A DNA stretch of 64,000 nt from Streptomyces sp. NBRC 110028 (GTDB taxonomy: Bacteria > Actinomycetota > Actinomycetes > Streptomycetales > Streptomycetaceae), in NCBI RefSeq assembly GCF_001417735.1, contig NZ_BBUZ01000037.1:1-64000 (forward strand), given 5' to 3'. Position 1 is the stretch's first letter. Every line of letters begins with the position of its first letter. The notes beneath the pieces were generated by a model. The model was not told the DNA's origin. It worked only from the letters and a program-made list of their open reading frames with translations, and made no database searches. The position numbers and the translations under genes were made by a program. This document shows positions 33,339 to 40,706 of this stretch, one piece after another.

Positions 33339-34367
33339 ATGCGGGTCGGAGTGCTGACCGGCGGCGGTGACTGCCCCGGGCTCAACGCGGTCATCCGCGC
33401 CGTCGTGCGCAAGGGCGTGAAGGAATACGGCTACGACTTCGTCGGCTTCCGGGACGGCTGGCGCGGTCCCCTCCAGAACGACACCGTTCCCCTCGACATC
33501 CGCGCGGTACGCGGCATCCTGCCGCGCGGGGGCACCATCCTCGGCTCGTCCCGCACCAACCCCTTCAACAGCGAGGACGGCATCCGCCGGGTCAAGGAGA
33601 CCCTGGCCAAGCAGGAGGTCGACGCGCTCATCGCGATCGGCGGCGAGGACACCCTCGGCGTCGCCTCCCGGCTCTCCGGCGACTACGGCATTGCCTGCGT
33701 CGGCGTTCCCAAGACCATCGACAACGACCTGTCCGCCACGGATTACACCTTCGGCTTCGACACCGCCGTCAACATCGCCACGGAGGCCATCGACCGCCTC
33801 CACACCACCGCCGAATCCCATATGCGGGTCCTGGTGGTGGAGGTGATGGGCCGCCACGCCGGCTGGATCGCCCTCCACGCCGGGCTCGCCGGCGGGGCCA
33901 ACGTCATCCTCATCCCCGAGCAGCGCTTCGACGTCGACCGCATCTGCGCCTGGGTCGAATCCCGCTTCAAGATCCGCTACGCCCCGATCGTCGTCGTCGC
34001 GGAGGGCGCGATGCCGAAGGGGGGCGACGCGGTACTCAAGGACGAATCCCTGGACTCCTTCGGTCATGTGCGGCTCTCCGGCATCGGGGAGTGGCTGGCC
34101 AAGGAGATCGAGAAGCGCACCGGCAAGGAGGCCCGTACGACCGTCCTGGGGCATGTGCAGCGCGGCGGCACCCCCAGTGCCTTCGACCGCTGGCTGGCCA
34201 CCCGCTTCGGCCTCCACGCGATCGATGCCGTACAGGACCAGGACTTCGGCAAGATGGTCGCCTTGCGCGGCACCGACATCGTCCGCGTCCCCCTGGCCGA
34301 GGCGACGGCCCGCCTCAAGACGGTGGACCCGTCGCTGTACGCGGAGGCGGAGGTTTTCTTCGGCTGA
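33339..34367 (+). CDS. pfkA: 6-phosphofructokinase with PPi-type donor-site residues
   Basis: This glycolytic enzyme phosphorylates fructose 6-phosphate. The 342-residue protein has GGGDCPGLN, the donor loop IAIGGEDTLG (E103, D104), the catalytic VPKTIDND (K125 before T126; D128) and the substrate segment MGRHAGWIA. In ATP-dependent bacterial enzymes the equivalents of D104 and K125 are usually Gly. The Asp/Lys pair is the signature I associate with PPi-dependent enzymes such as that of Amycolatopsis. The ATG at 33339 is spaced better from GAAGGG than the ATG at 33330. Crp-like and hairpin elements flank it. Confidence 0.9.
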   Translation: MRVGVLTGGGDCPGLNAVIRAVVRKGVKEYGYDFVGFRDGWRGPLQNDTVPLDIRAVRGILPRGGTILGSSRTNPFNSEDGIRRVKETLAKQEVDALIAIGGEDTLGVASRLSGDYGIACVGVPKTIDNDLSATDYTFGFDTAVNIATEAIDRLHTTAESHMRVLVVEVMGRHAGWIALHAGLAGGANVILIPEQRFDVDRICAWVESRFKIRYAPIVVVAEGAMPKGGDAVLKDESLDSFGHVRLSGIGEWLAKEIEKRTGKEARTTVLGHVQRGGTPSAFDRWLATRFGLHAIDAVQDQDFGKMVALRGTDIVRVPLAEATARLKTVDPSLYAEAEVFFG

Positions 34368-34383
34368 CGGTCCCTTGAATCCG

Positions 34384-34417
34384 CTGCTCCCGCCGGTGCG
34401 CCGCCCGGCGGGAGCAG
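34384..34417 (+). terminator. Perfect 13-bp hairpin after pfkA
   Basis: CTGCTCCCGCCGG (34384-34396) pairs with 34405-34417 around an 8-nt loop, 16 bp after the pfkA stop, without a U-tract. Confidence 0.75.
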
Positions 34418-34465
34418 TGCTTGTCGGTGGTCGCGCTGGGCGCGCCTGAGGGAAATTCTGTCAGC

Positions 34466-34504
34466 GCTAGACATCGGGCTCCTGCTACGTCTAGCATCGC
34501 TAGC
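34466..34504. promoter_or_regulatory. GCTAG-repeat motif upstream of the DUF4267-like gene
   Basis: GCTAGAC (34466-34472) and GTCTAGC (34489-34495) form an inverted repeat with centres 23 bp apart, and a third CGCTAG follows at 34499-34504. CTAG is rare in high-GC actinobacterial DNA, so three copies in 40 bp are notable. It could be a TetR- or MarR-like operator, but no regulator is adjacent. Confidence 0.35.
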
Positions 34505-34559
34505 AGATTGAGCGGTGCTCGACAGGGGGTCGGCGCCGCGACGAGAGGGGACACCTGCC

Positions 34560-34946
34560 ATGCCTGCCGTCGCCACCACCGCCGCCACCGTGATCACCTG
34601 GGCGATCGCCGTCGGGATCATCCTCATCGGCGCCCGCAGCCTGTGGACCCCGGAGGTCGCGGCGGACTTCGGTATACCCGGCACCCGCACCGAGGACCCC
34701 AGCGTCCGCGCCTGGCTGTCCGTCCTGGCCGTCCGCGACATCGGCTACGGCCTCTTCCTGCTGATCGTGCTGCTCGGCGCGGGCACGCACCTGCGCGGCT
34801 GGATGATGCTGGCCGGCTCGCTCGTCACGCTCGGGGACACGCTCATCACGAAGCTCAGCGGCGGACCCGCCAAGGCGTACCTCGGCATCCACGCCACCAC
34901 CACCGTGGTCATGGCCGCCGCCGGCGCGGTGCTGCTGCTGTCCTGA
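34560..34946 (+). CDS. DUF4267-like small membrane protein
   Basis: The 128-residue protein has four predicted helices (about 5-28, 50-75, 78-98 and 105-127). It contains the family-like segment GARSLWTPEVAADFGIPG and a conserved-looking RDIGYGLFLL. Function unknown. The ATG at 34560 follows GAGAGGGG. It has its own upstream motif and a downstream hairpin, so it is probably monocistronic. Confidence 0.75.
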   Translation: MPAVATTAATVITWAIAVGIILIGARSLWTPEVAADFGIPGTRTEDPSVRAWLSVLAVRDIGYGLFLLIVLLGAGTHLRGWMMLAGSLVTLGDTLITKLSGGPAKAYLGIHATTTVVMAAAGAVLLLS

Positions 34947-34978
34947 CGGCAGGCACCGACACTCCCCCGCGAGGGGAT

Positions 34979-35018
34979 GCCCGCCGAGGGGAGCACTCCG
35001 GTGCTCCCCTCGGCGGGC
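34979..35018. terminator. Perfect 18-bp bidirectional hairpin
   Basis: 34979-34996 pairs perfectly with 35001-35018 around a 4-nt loop (TCCG). It lies between the convergent DUF4267-like gene and the anthranilate synthase gene and probably serves both. Confidence 0.85.
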
Positions 35019-35027
35019 GCCTCGGTG

Positions 35028-36944
35028 TCAGACCCGCACAGCCGCCAGCAGCTCCGCCACCAGCACCGCCCCGTTCCGCGACAGCACCGACTCCGGGTGG
35101 AACTGCACCCCGGCGAAGCCCGGCCCCCGCAGCGCGTGCACCTCCCCGTTCCCCGCGTCCCGGCTCAGCTCCACCCGGTGCATCGCCAGCTCCGTCTCCA
35201 CGCCCTCATCGCACCGCGCGGTGAACGTGTTGTAGAAGCCCACCGTCTCCTGGCGCCCGAAGAAGTCGATCCGCTCCTGCGCCCCCTGGAACGGCACGTC
35301 CTTCCGCACGATCTCCAGCCCCAGCTCCGCCGCGATCAGCTCGTGCCCCAGACACACCCCGAGCAGCCCGTGCCGGTGCCCGGCCACCAACTCCGCCGTG
35401 AGCCCCCGCAGGAACCGCATCTTCGGGTCCGTGGAGTCGCCGGGGTCCCCCGGCCCGGGGCCGAGCACGACGGGCCCCTCGTGCGCCAGCGCGGCGCCCC
35501 GCACGCCCGGCTCGTCATACCGCCGCACCGTCACCGTCAGCCCCGCCATCCGCAGCAGATGGGCGAGCATCGCCGTGAAGGTGTCCTCGGCGTCGATCAC
35601 CAGCGCGTGCCCGGACAGCAGCCCCTCCGCGGCCTGCATCCGCAGCCAGAACGGCGCCAGGTCCGCCCGCCGCGCGTCCAGCGCCGCCCGCACCCGCGGA
35701 TCGTCCGCGAGCCGGGGGCGCGGGCCCGCCCCGGCCCGTGCGGGCGCCTCCCGCACACCCAGCGCGGTCAGCACGCCGGCCGCCTTGGCGTGGGTCTCGG
35801 CGACCTCCCCGCGCGGGTCGGAGTGGCGCACCAGCGTCGCCCCGACCGGCACCCGCAGCACGCCGTCGCCGTCGATGTCGGCGGTGCGGATGAGGATCGG
35901 CGAGTCGAGGGTCTGGGCGCCGCCGCCGTCGCGCCCGATGAGCGCCAGCGCGCCCGCGTAGTAGCCCCGGCCGCCCGGTTCGTAGCGCTCGATCACGCGG
36001 CACGCGTTCTGCACGGGCGAGCCGGTGACGGTCGCCGCGAACATCGTCTCCCGCAGCACGTCCCGTACGTCCAGCGAGGACCGCCCGCGCAGTTCGTACT
36101 CGGTGTGCGCGAGGTGCGCCATCTCCTTGAGCCGTGGCCCGACGACGACGCCGCCCATGTCGCCGACGGTGCACATCATCTTCAGCTCCTCGTCCACGAC
36201 CATGGACAGCTCCTCCACCTCCTTGGGGTCGTGCAGGAACTCCAGCAGCCCTTCCGCCGTCGCGCCGCCCGCCGGATAGCGGTACGTCCCGCTGATCGGG
36301 TTCATCACGACCGTGCCCCCGGACATCCGCACGTGCACCTCCGGGCTGGCCCCCACCAGCGTCCGCCCGCCGCCCAGCCGTACGACGTACGTCCAGTACG
36401 CGCCCCGCTCACCGGCGAGCAGCCGCCGGAAGAGCGCGAGCGCGTCGGTACTCGCGAAGCCCGGGATCTCGCCCTCGAAGGTCCGTCGAATGACGAAGTT
36501 CGCCCCCTCGCCGGCGCCGATCTCGTCCTCGATGACCCGGCTCACGATCTGCGCGTACGCGTCGTCGCCGACGTCGAAGCGCCCGCCCTCGACCCGCACG
36601 TCGTGCGCGGGCAGCGCGTCCAGCAGCTCGGCGAGCGGCAGCGCGTACGTGGTCTCGGGCCGCAGCACGGCCAGCGGCGTCCCGTCGTCCCGGACGTCGA
36701 ACCCCCGCTCCCGGATCTGCCGGAACGGCACCAGCGCGAGCGCGTCGCTCACCGGACCGCCGCCCTCCGGCACCCCGGTCGGCAGGGGGATGTCGGTCAG
36801 CCGCTCCACCTCACCGGCCGGGCCGATGAGCACGTCGACGGTGTCGGGCGCATGGCCGGGCGTACGGCGGTGCAGCAGGGCGAAGGGCGGGCAGTCGTCG
36901 GCGAGCAGCCGGGCGACGACGGCCTGGGCGTCTGCGTTGTGCAT
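35028..36944 (-). CDS. trpE: Fused anthranilate synthase (TrpE-TrpG)
   Basis: The enzyme converts chorismate and glutamine to anthranilate, the substrate of TrpD. The 638-residue fusion has a chorismate-binding domain (about 60-430). It contains MNPISGTYRYPAGG, VDEELKMMCTVGD and GSPVQNACRVIERYEPGGRG. The class I glutaminase domain (about 440-638) has the catalytic Cys in GLLGVCLGHELI and HPES near the end. The fusion resembles PhzE-like and Streptomyces anthranilate synthases. The upstream Trp leader peptide and terminator tie it to primary tryptophan synthesis. The ATG at 36944 follows GGAAGGAAC. Confidence 0.93.
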   Translation of the reverse strand: MHNADAQAVVARLLADDCPPFALLHRRTPGHAPDTVDVLIGPAGEVERLTDIPLPTGVPEGGGPVSDALALVPFRQIRERGFDVRDDGTPLAVLRPETTYALPLAELLDALPAHDVRVEGGRFDVGDDAYAQIVSRVIEDEIGAGEGANFVIRRTFEGEIPGFASTDALALFRRLLAGERGAYWTYVVRLGGGRTLVGASPEVHVRMSGGTVVMNPISGTYRYPAGGATAEGLLEFLHDPKEVEELSMVVDEELKMMCTVGDMGGVVVGPRLKEMAHLAHTEYELRGRSSLDVRDVLRETMFAATVTGSPVQNACRVIERYEPGGRGYYAGALALIGRDGGGAQTLDSPILIRTADIDGDGVLRVPVGATLVRHSDPRGEVAETHAKAAGVLTALGVREAPARAGAGPRPRLADDPRVRAALDARRADLAPFWLRMQAAEGLLSGHALVIDAEDTFTAMLAHLLRMAGLTVTVRRYDEPGVRGAALAHEGPVVLGPGPGDPGDSTDPKMRFLRGLTAELVAGHRHGLLGVCLGHELIAAELGLEIVRKDVPFQGAQERIDFFGRQETVGFYNTFTARCDEGVETELAMHRVELSRDAGNGEVHALRGPGFAGVQFHPESVLSRNGAVLVAELLAAVRV

Positions 36945-36992
36945 GGCGGATCGTTGTTCCTTCCGGAGAGGAGGAACGACCCGCGGAAACGC

Positions 36993-37019
36993 CGAAGGCC
37001 GCCCCTCGGGCGGCCTTCG
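36993..37019 (-). terminator. trp attenuator terminator hairpin
   Basis: CGAAGGCCGCCC (36993-37004) pairs perfectly with 37008-37019 around a 3-nt loop. On the minus strand it follows the leader peptide stop by 26 bp and precedes trpE by about 50 bp, with a short GTTT run after the stem. This is the expected place for a tryptophan attenuator. Confidence 0.85.
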
Positions 37020-37045
37020 CGGGAGTCTGTCTCAGTGCGCGCGAT

Positions 37046-37102
37046 TCAGTGGGCCGCCGGATGAGCGGTCCACCACCAGGTCATGGTCAGTCGCGCGAAC
37101 AT
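37046..37102 (-). CDS. trpL: trp leader peptide, three consecutive Trp codons
   Basis: The short frame encodes MFARLTMTWWWTAHPAAH (18 residues). Three TGG codons in a row sense charged tRNA-Trp. With scarce tryptophan a ribosome stalls here and the downstream terminator does not form, allowing trpE expression. The start is an ATG at 37102. This matches the attenuators described for Streptomyces trpE genes. The promoter was not assigned. Confidence 0.9.
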   Translation of the reverse strand: MFARLTMTWWWTAHPAAH

Positions 37103-37243
37103 GGTCCGGACTCTACCTCAGATCTTCACGAGTGCCCGCCCCTCCAGACTGGAGCCAGTGGTGCCCTTCCGCGACTCTGCAGAGCAGGAGGCCGGGCCTA
37201 AGCGTCCGGATACAGGCTTGCCGGAGGAGGAGAGCACTTCAAC

Positions 37244-37777
37244 TCAGTTCCACGGGTTCGCAGGCTGGTCGTTGATCGCCGCCCAGAAGCGGGTGCCTTC
37301 GGGTACGTAGCCGTACGCCCAGAAGGACCAGCCACCGCTGGCCTCCAGGTTGGCGCCGTAGCGGCCGTCGTGGAACTCGGCCATCCGCCAGTCCGAGCCG
37401 TAGTACTGCGCGCAGACCGCGTCCGCCGTCGCCCGGCTGGTCAGCGACCTGCCCAGCACGGGCGGCGTCGCGGCGACGGTGCCGCGCGCCCAGCCCGCGT
37501 AGAAGTCCGGCGTGATCCCGGCGGGTACGGCGCTGCCGTTGACTCTCAGGCACAGCATGGGCAGCGTCGCGGTGGCGGCGGTGTCGCCGTTGTACGCGTC
37601 GGTCGCGGAGTCGGCGCCGACACGGACCGTGCCGTTGCCCTTGGCAAGCACGGTCCACGTCATGCCGGACGGGATGGCGGACGAGTCCGCCTGGGCGGGT
37701 GTGGCGCCCAGCGACATCAGTGCGAGCGAGGCGGCGGCCGCGAAGGCGGCGGTACCGCGGCGGAGCAACTTCCTCAT
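37244..37777 (-). CDS. Secreted protein of unknown function
   Basis: The 177-residue protein has a signal peptide (MRKLLRRGTAAFAAAASLAL, cleavage near AQADS). The mature domain has two cysteines (PMLCLRVNG and DAVCAQYYG) and aromatic-rich segments DWRMAEFHDGRYG and GWSFWAYGYVPEGTRFWAAINDQ. I did not recognise a family; the fold looks beta-rich, like bacterial secreted lectin or surface domains. The ATG at 37777 follows AAGGAG; the frame upstream is not coding. It has its own promoter region. Confidence 0.75.
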   Translation of the reverse strand: MRKLLRRGTAAFAAAASLALMSLGATPAQADSSAIPSGMTWTVLAKGNGTVRVGADSATDAYNGDTAATATLPMLCLRVNGSAVPAGITPDFYAGWARGTVAATPPVLGRSLTSRATADAVCAQYYGSDWRMAEFHDGRYGANLEASGGWSFWAYGYVPEGTRFWAAINDQPANPWN

Positions 37778-37954
37778 GGGACTACTCCTTCGGATGGGAA
37801 CCGGCCACGGGGGCGTGCCGGTCACCCGAACAGCGTCCGAGGAGCGCACGGTTCCATCACGTCTTCTCCGTGGCATGTCCATAAACGGCCGAGGGATGCC
37901 CGAACGCCCGTCCTTGCGCGACGCGTCCCGCGTGTGCTTGGTACGAACCTTTCG

Positions 37955-38521
37955 TTACGCGGAGCGCCTGCCGACGGAGGTGAGGTCGATGTCGAGAGTG
38001 AAGGGGGTCGTGACCTTGAGCTGGTTGTGATGGATGCCGGTCAAGGAGAAGCCCTCCGTGGCCGGGTCGCCCTCGTTAACGTAGACCACGGTGCGCCCCT
38101 CGTCGTTCTCCACCCGCCAGTAGTGCCGGATGCCCGCCTTCGCGTACTTCCGGGGCTTGGTGTCGCGGTCCCGCTTCTCCGAGTCCGGCGACACGGCCTC
38201 GACGGCCAGCGCGACGTCCTCCGGGAGGTAGTACGTGGACGGCTCGTCGCGCTCGTACGCCTCGCTGGTCACCACGACGACATCCGGCTCGGGAGCCTGG
38301 CGCTTGGCCAGTCGCACGGTCATCTCACGATCGGCCTGCAACCCGCCCGGTGCCTGCCGATTTAGCTCCGCGACCAGCAGATTGATCACCCGACTGTGCC
38401 ATTTTTCTTGCGGGCTGCGGAAGACCAGGCCCCCGTCGATGAGCTCGGTGTGCGAGGGAAGTCCGGGCAGCCGCAGAAGGTCCTCGGCGGTGAAGCCACC
38501 GGGCGGCGGCGCGGTGCTCAT
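37955..38521 (-). CDS. Uma2 family endonuclease-like protein
   Basis: The 188-residue protein has the restriction-enzyme-like Uma2 pattern. It contains HTELIDGGLVFRS, the metal-site APEPDVVVVTSE, AVEAVSPDSEKRDRDTKPRKYAKAGIRHYWRV and a C-terminal beta segment. Uma2 proteins are common and expanded in Streptomyces and cyanobacteria; their role is unknown, and a defence role is sometimes guessed. The ATG at 38521 lacks a close ribosome site. It is divergent from the following membrane protein, whose N-terminus also begins MSTSAPPPGG. Confidence 0.8.
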   Translation of the reverse strand: MSTAPPPGGFTAEDLLRLPGLPSHTELIDGGLVFRSPQEKWHSRVINLLVAELNRQAPGGLQADREMTVRLAKRQAPEPDVVVVTSEAYERDEPSTYYLPEDVALAVEAVSPDSEKRDRDTKPRKYAKAGIRHYWRVENDEGRTVVYVNEGDPATEGFSLTGIHHNQLKVTTPFTLDIDLTSVGRRSA

Positions 38522-38667
38522 GGCTGCGACACGGTTTCCTTCCCTGTGTGTGGGCGGTGTGGAGGCCGCTACCCCGAGCGCCGGGTTGTCGGCGCCGGTC
38601 GCTACGTTGACGGACCGCGCAATTGCTCTGATGCGCGGCTTCACTTCGTGCACTACGGGGGAAAGTT

Positions 38668-39174
38668 TTGTCCACGTCCGCGCCGCCGCCCGGCGGCTAC
38701 AGCCCCTACCCGCCGCAGCAGGGCCAGCCCCAGTACGGTCAGCAGCCGTACGGCCAGCCGCAGTACGGCCAGCCCTACCCGGGCGCGCCCGCTCCGCCGC
38801 CTCCGCCCCGGCGGCCCAGCTTCTTCAGCCGGTTCAACCTCAAGACCAAGATCCAGATGATCACCGGTGTCGTGGTCGTGATCTTCTGCGGTGTCTGGTA
38901 CGGGGTGCTGGGCCACGACACCCCCGACACCGGTCCGGCCAACACGGACAGCACGAGCGCGTCCGCCGCCGACGTCGGTGACTGCCTGCAGAACAAGGGC
39001 TCCGAGAGCGACCCGGACCTCACGATCGTGGACTGCGGTGGCGCCGCCGCCGACTACAAGGTGAAGCAGCGTGAGGTGATGGATTACACCTGCGATCCGC
39101 AGTACGCCACGTACCAGTTGACCCGCAACGGCAGGCCGCAGTTCACGCTGTGCATGGAGCACATCAGCAAGTAA
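38668..39174 (+). CDS. Single-pass membrane protein with Pro/Gln/Tyr-rich N-terminus
   Basis: The 168-residue protein has a low-complexity cytoplasmic N-terminus of QPQYGQ-type repeats (about 1-50) and one membrane helix (about 63-82: IQMITGVVVVIFCGVWYGVL). The outer domain carries Cys residues in VGDCLQNK, TIVDCGGAA, MDYTCDP and FTLCMEH. The four cysteines may form two disulfides. It resembles LppU-like proteins; function unknown. It starts with TTG after GGGGGAAAG. Its stop region overlaps the convergent DUF397 gene by 11 bp. Confidence 0.8.
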   Translation: MSTSAPPPGGYSPYPPQQGQPQYGQQPYGQPQYGQPYPGAPAPPPPPRRPSFFSRFNLKTKIQMITGVVVVIFCGVWYGVLGHDTPDTGPANTDSTSASAADVGDCLQNKGSESDPDLTIVDCGGAAADYKVKQREVMDYTCDPQYATYQLTRNGRPQFTLCMEHISK

Positions 39175-39355
39175 GGGTGCCGTTCGCTGTCGCGGTGACG
39201 AAGTCGCCGAAGGCGGCGGGGGAGAGGAGCAGGACGGGGCCGTCGGGGTGCTTGGAGTCGCGGACGGCGACGCGGCCGGGTATCTCGGCGACCTCCACGC
39301 AATTGCCTTGGTCACTGCTGTGGCTGGACTTACGCCACTCAGGGCTGCGATCCAT
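39164..39355 (-). CDS. DUF397 protein
   Basis: The 63-residue protein has the DUF397 signature WRKSSHSSDQGNCVEVA and VAVRDSKHPDGPVLLLSPAAFGDF. These small proteins pair with XRE-type regulators in Streptomyces, as in WhiJ-like loci, and are thought to modulate them. Its ATG at 39355 overlaps the end of the XRE gene upstream by 17 bp, so the two are coupled. Confidence 0.92.
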   Translation of the reverse strand: MDRSPEWRKSSHSSDQGNCVEVAEIPGRVAVRDSKHPDGPVLLLSPAAFGDFVTATANGTLTC

Positions 39356-40163
39356 AGCGTTCCTCCATTACGTGAGCGATCAGATCGGCCGAGTCCTGGA
39401 TGGACAGAGCGGCGGCCTGAAGGTGAGCGTAACGGAGCGTGCGGGCGGTGACGTCCTGCGGATTTGCGGTCAAGTAACCGGCCTCGTAGTCCTCGTTGAA
39501 GGCGAGATCCGGTCCCTTCTCGAAGCGGAACAACGTGAACGCGCCCTGGAAGCCGACGTGCGCTCCGGCCGAGTAGGGCAGCACCTGGATGTTCACCCAG
39601 TCCTGGTCGCGGAAGGTCAACAGGTGGGCCAGTTGGTTCCACATCACTTCTGGGCCGCCGACCGCTTGGTGCAGTGCTGCCTCGCCTAGAATCACCCACG
39701 TCAGCAGCGGGTTCTCGCGCAGCAGGACACGCTGTCGGTCCATTCGGTGCGCCAGCCGGTAGTCAAGGCTGTCCTTGTCGAGCACGCCGATCACCGCTCG
39801 TGCGTAGTCCGGGGTCTGTAGCAGGCCGTTCACCACGTTCGGCTCGAAGAAGTACGCCTGGGCTGCCTCGGCTTCCAGGTCCGCGTACTGCTGGTCCTGC
39901 AGAGGTACCCGAAAGCACAACGCCATCTCCAGCAGCCGCAACAACGCCCCACCGGTGCCCAACACCTCGTCCAGCTGCATCGTGAACCGCCGGGTAGGGA
40001 TCTTCCTGGCGGTCTCGTACTGACCGATGAGCGAGCCCGTGCAGTACACCTTCGCGCCCAACTGATCCTGCGTAAGCCCGGCGGCCTCCCGGTACCGGCG
40101 TAACTCCGCGCCGAGGTGATGCATCGGAGACGTAGTCGGGTCCAGCTTTCGGATGTTCGGCAT
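39339..40163 (-). CDS. XRE-type regulator with DUF5753 domain
   Basis: The 274-residue protein has a helix-turn-helix (about residues 12-70: LGAELRRYREAAGLTQDQLGAKVYCTGSLIGQYETARKIP split across helices). A C-terminal DUF5753 region follows, including EPNVVNGLLQTPDYARAVIG and VQVLPYSAG-like sequence (NIQVLPYSAGAHVG). It resembles WhiJ-type developmental regulators. The ATG at 40163 follows GGGGGCC; the upstream frame is not coding. It is divergent from the ATPase gene, completing a typical three-gene locus. Confidence 0.9.
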   Translation of the reverse strand: MPNIRKLDPTTSPMHHLGAELRRYREAAGLTQDQLGAKVYCTGSLIGQYETARKIPTRRFTMQLDEVLGTGGALLRLLEMALCFRVPLQDQQYADLEAEAAQAYFFEPNVVNGLLQTPDYARAVIGVLDKDSLDYRLAHRMDRQRVLLRENPLLTWVILGEAALHQAVGGPEVMWNQLAHLLTFRDQDWVNIQVLPYSAGAHVGFQGAFTLFRFEKGPDLAFNEDYEAGYLTANPQDVTARTLRYAHLQAAALSIQDSADLIAHVMEERYGSQP

Positions 40164-40236
40164 GACGGCCCCCAACAACCAGCACGTTGTGTTCGTGAGG
40201 TAGCCCACGGTAATCGTCCGAATCCATCCTTGTGGC

Positions 40237-40641
40237 GTGAACGAAGACATTGCTTACCCACCGCCCCACTACCACCTGACCTTCACCGCGCTGTCCGCGC
40301 ACGCGGCCTGCCACATCCGCCGTATCGTCCGTACGTACCTCGCCATGTGGGACATGCCGCACCTGGCCGAGCCCGCCGGGCTCGCCGTGACCGAACTCCT
40401 CGCCAACGTGATCAAGCACGTACCGGACCGGAGCTGCACCGTGGCGCTGCTGGCGCAGGAGGGGAAGCTGCGGGTCGAGGTGGGGGACGGCTCGGCCGCC
40501 GTACCCGCGAAGCGCGCCGCCGGGCCGTGGGACGAGAACGGGCGGGGGCTGGCGATGGTGGAGCTGGTCACGGACGCGTGGGGCGTGGAGCGAACCCCGG
40601 GGGCGCCGGGGAAGACGGTGTGGTTCGAGATCAAAGCGTGA
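40237..40641 (+). CDS. HATPase_c_2 ATP-binding protein, RsbW-like
   Basis: The 134-residue protein has the GHKL ATP-binding pattern: the N-box AVTELLANVIKHV, the G1-like VEVGDGSAAVPA and the G2 box DENGRGLAMVELVTDAWG. RsbW relatives act as anti-sigma factors or anti-anti-sigma kinases. In WhiJ/AbaA-like loci these proteins accompany XRE and DUF397 genes; the partner here is not known. It starts with GTG, divergent from the XRE gene by 73 bp. Confidence 0.85.
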   Translation: MNEDIAYPPPHYHLTFTALSAHAACHIRRIVRTYLAMWDMPHLAEPAGLAVTELLANVIKHVPDRSCTVALLAQEGKLRVEVGDGSAAVPAKRAAGPWDENGRGLAMVELVTDAWGVERTPGAPGKTVWFEIKA

Positions 40642-40706
40642 GGCGGGGCGTCTCACACCGTGGGCGGCGGGCTGGACGCGAATGAAGACCCCGTACCCTT
40701 GTCCGG

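Noticed and set aside
31379..33412. 677-residue minus-strand open frame
   Set aside because: It is antisense to macS, macR and the pfkA start, which have clear domains on the plus strand.
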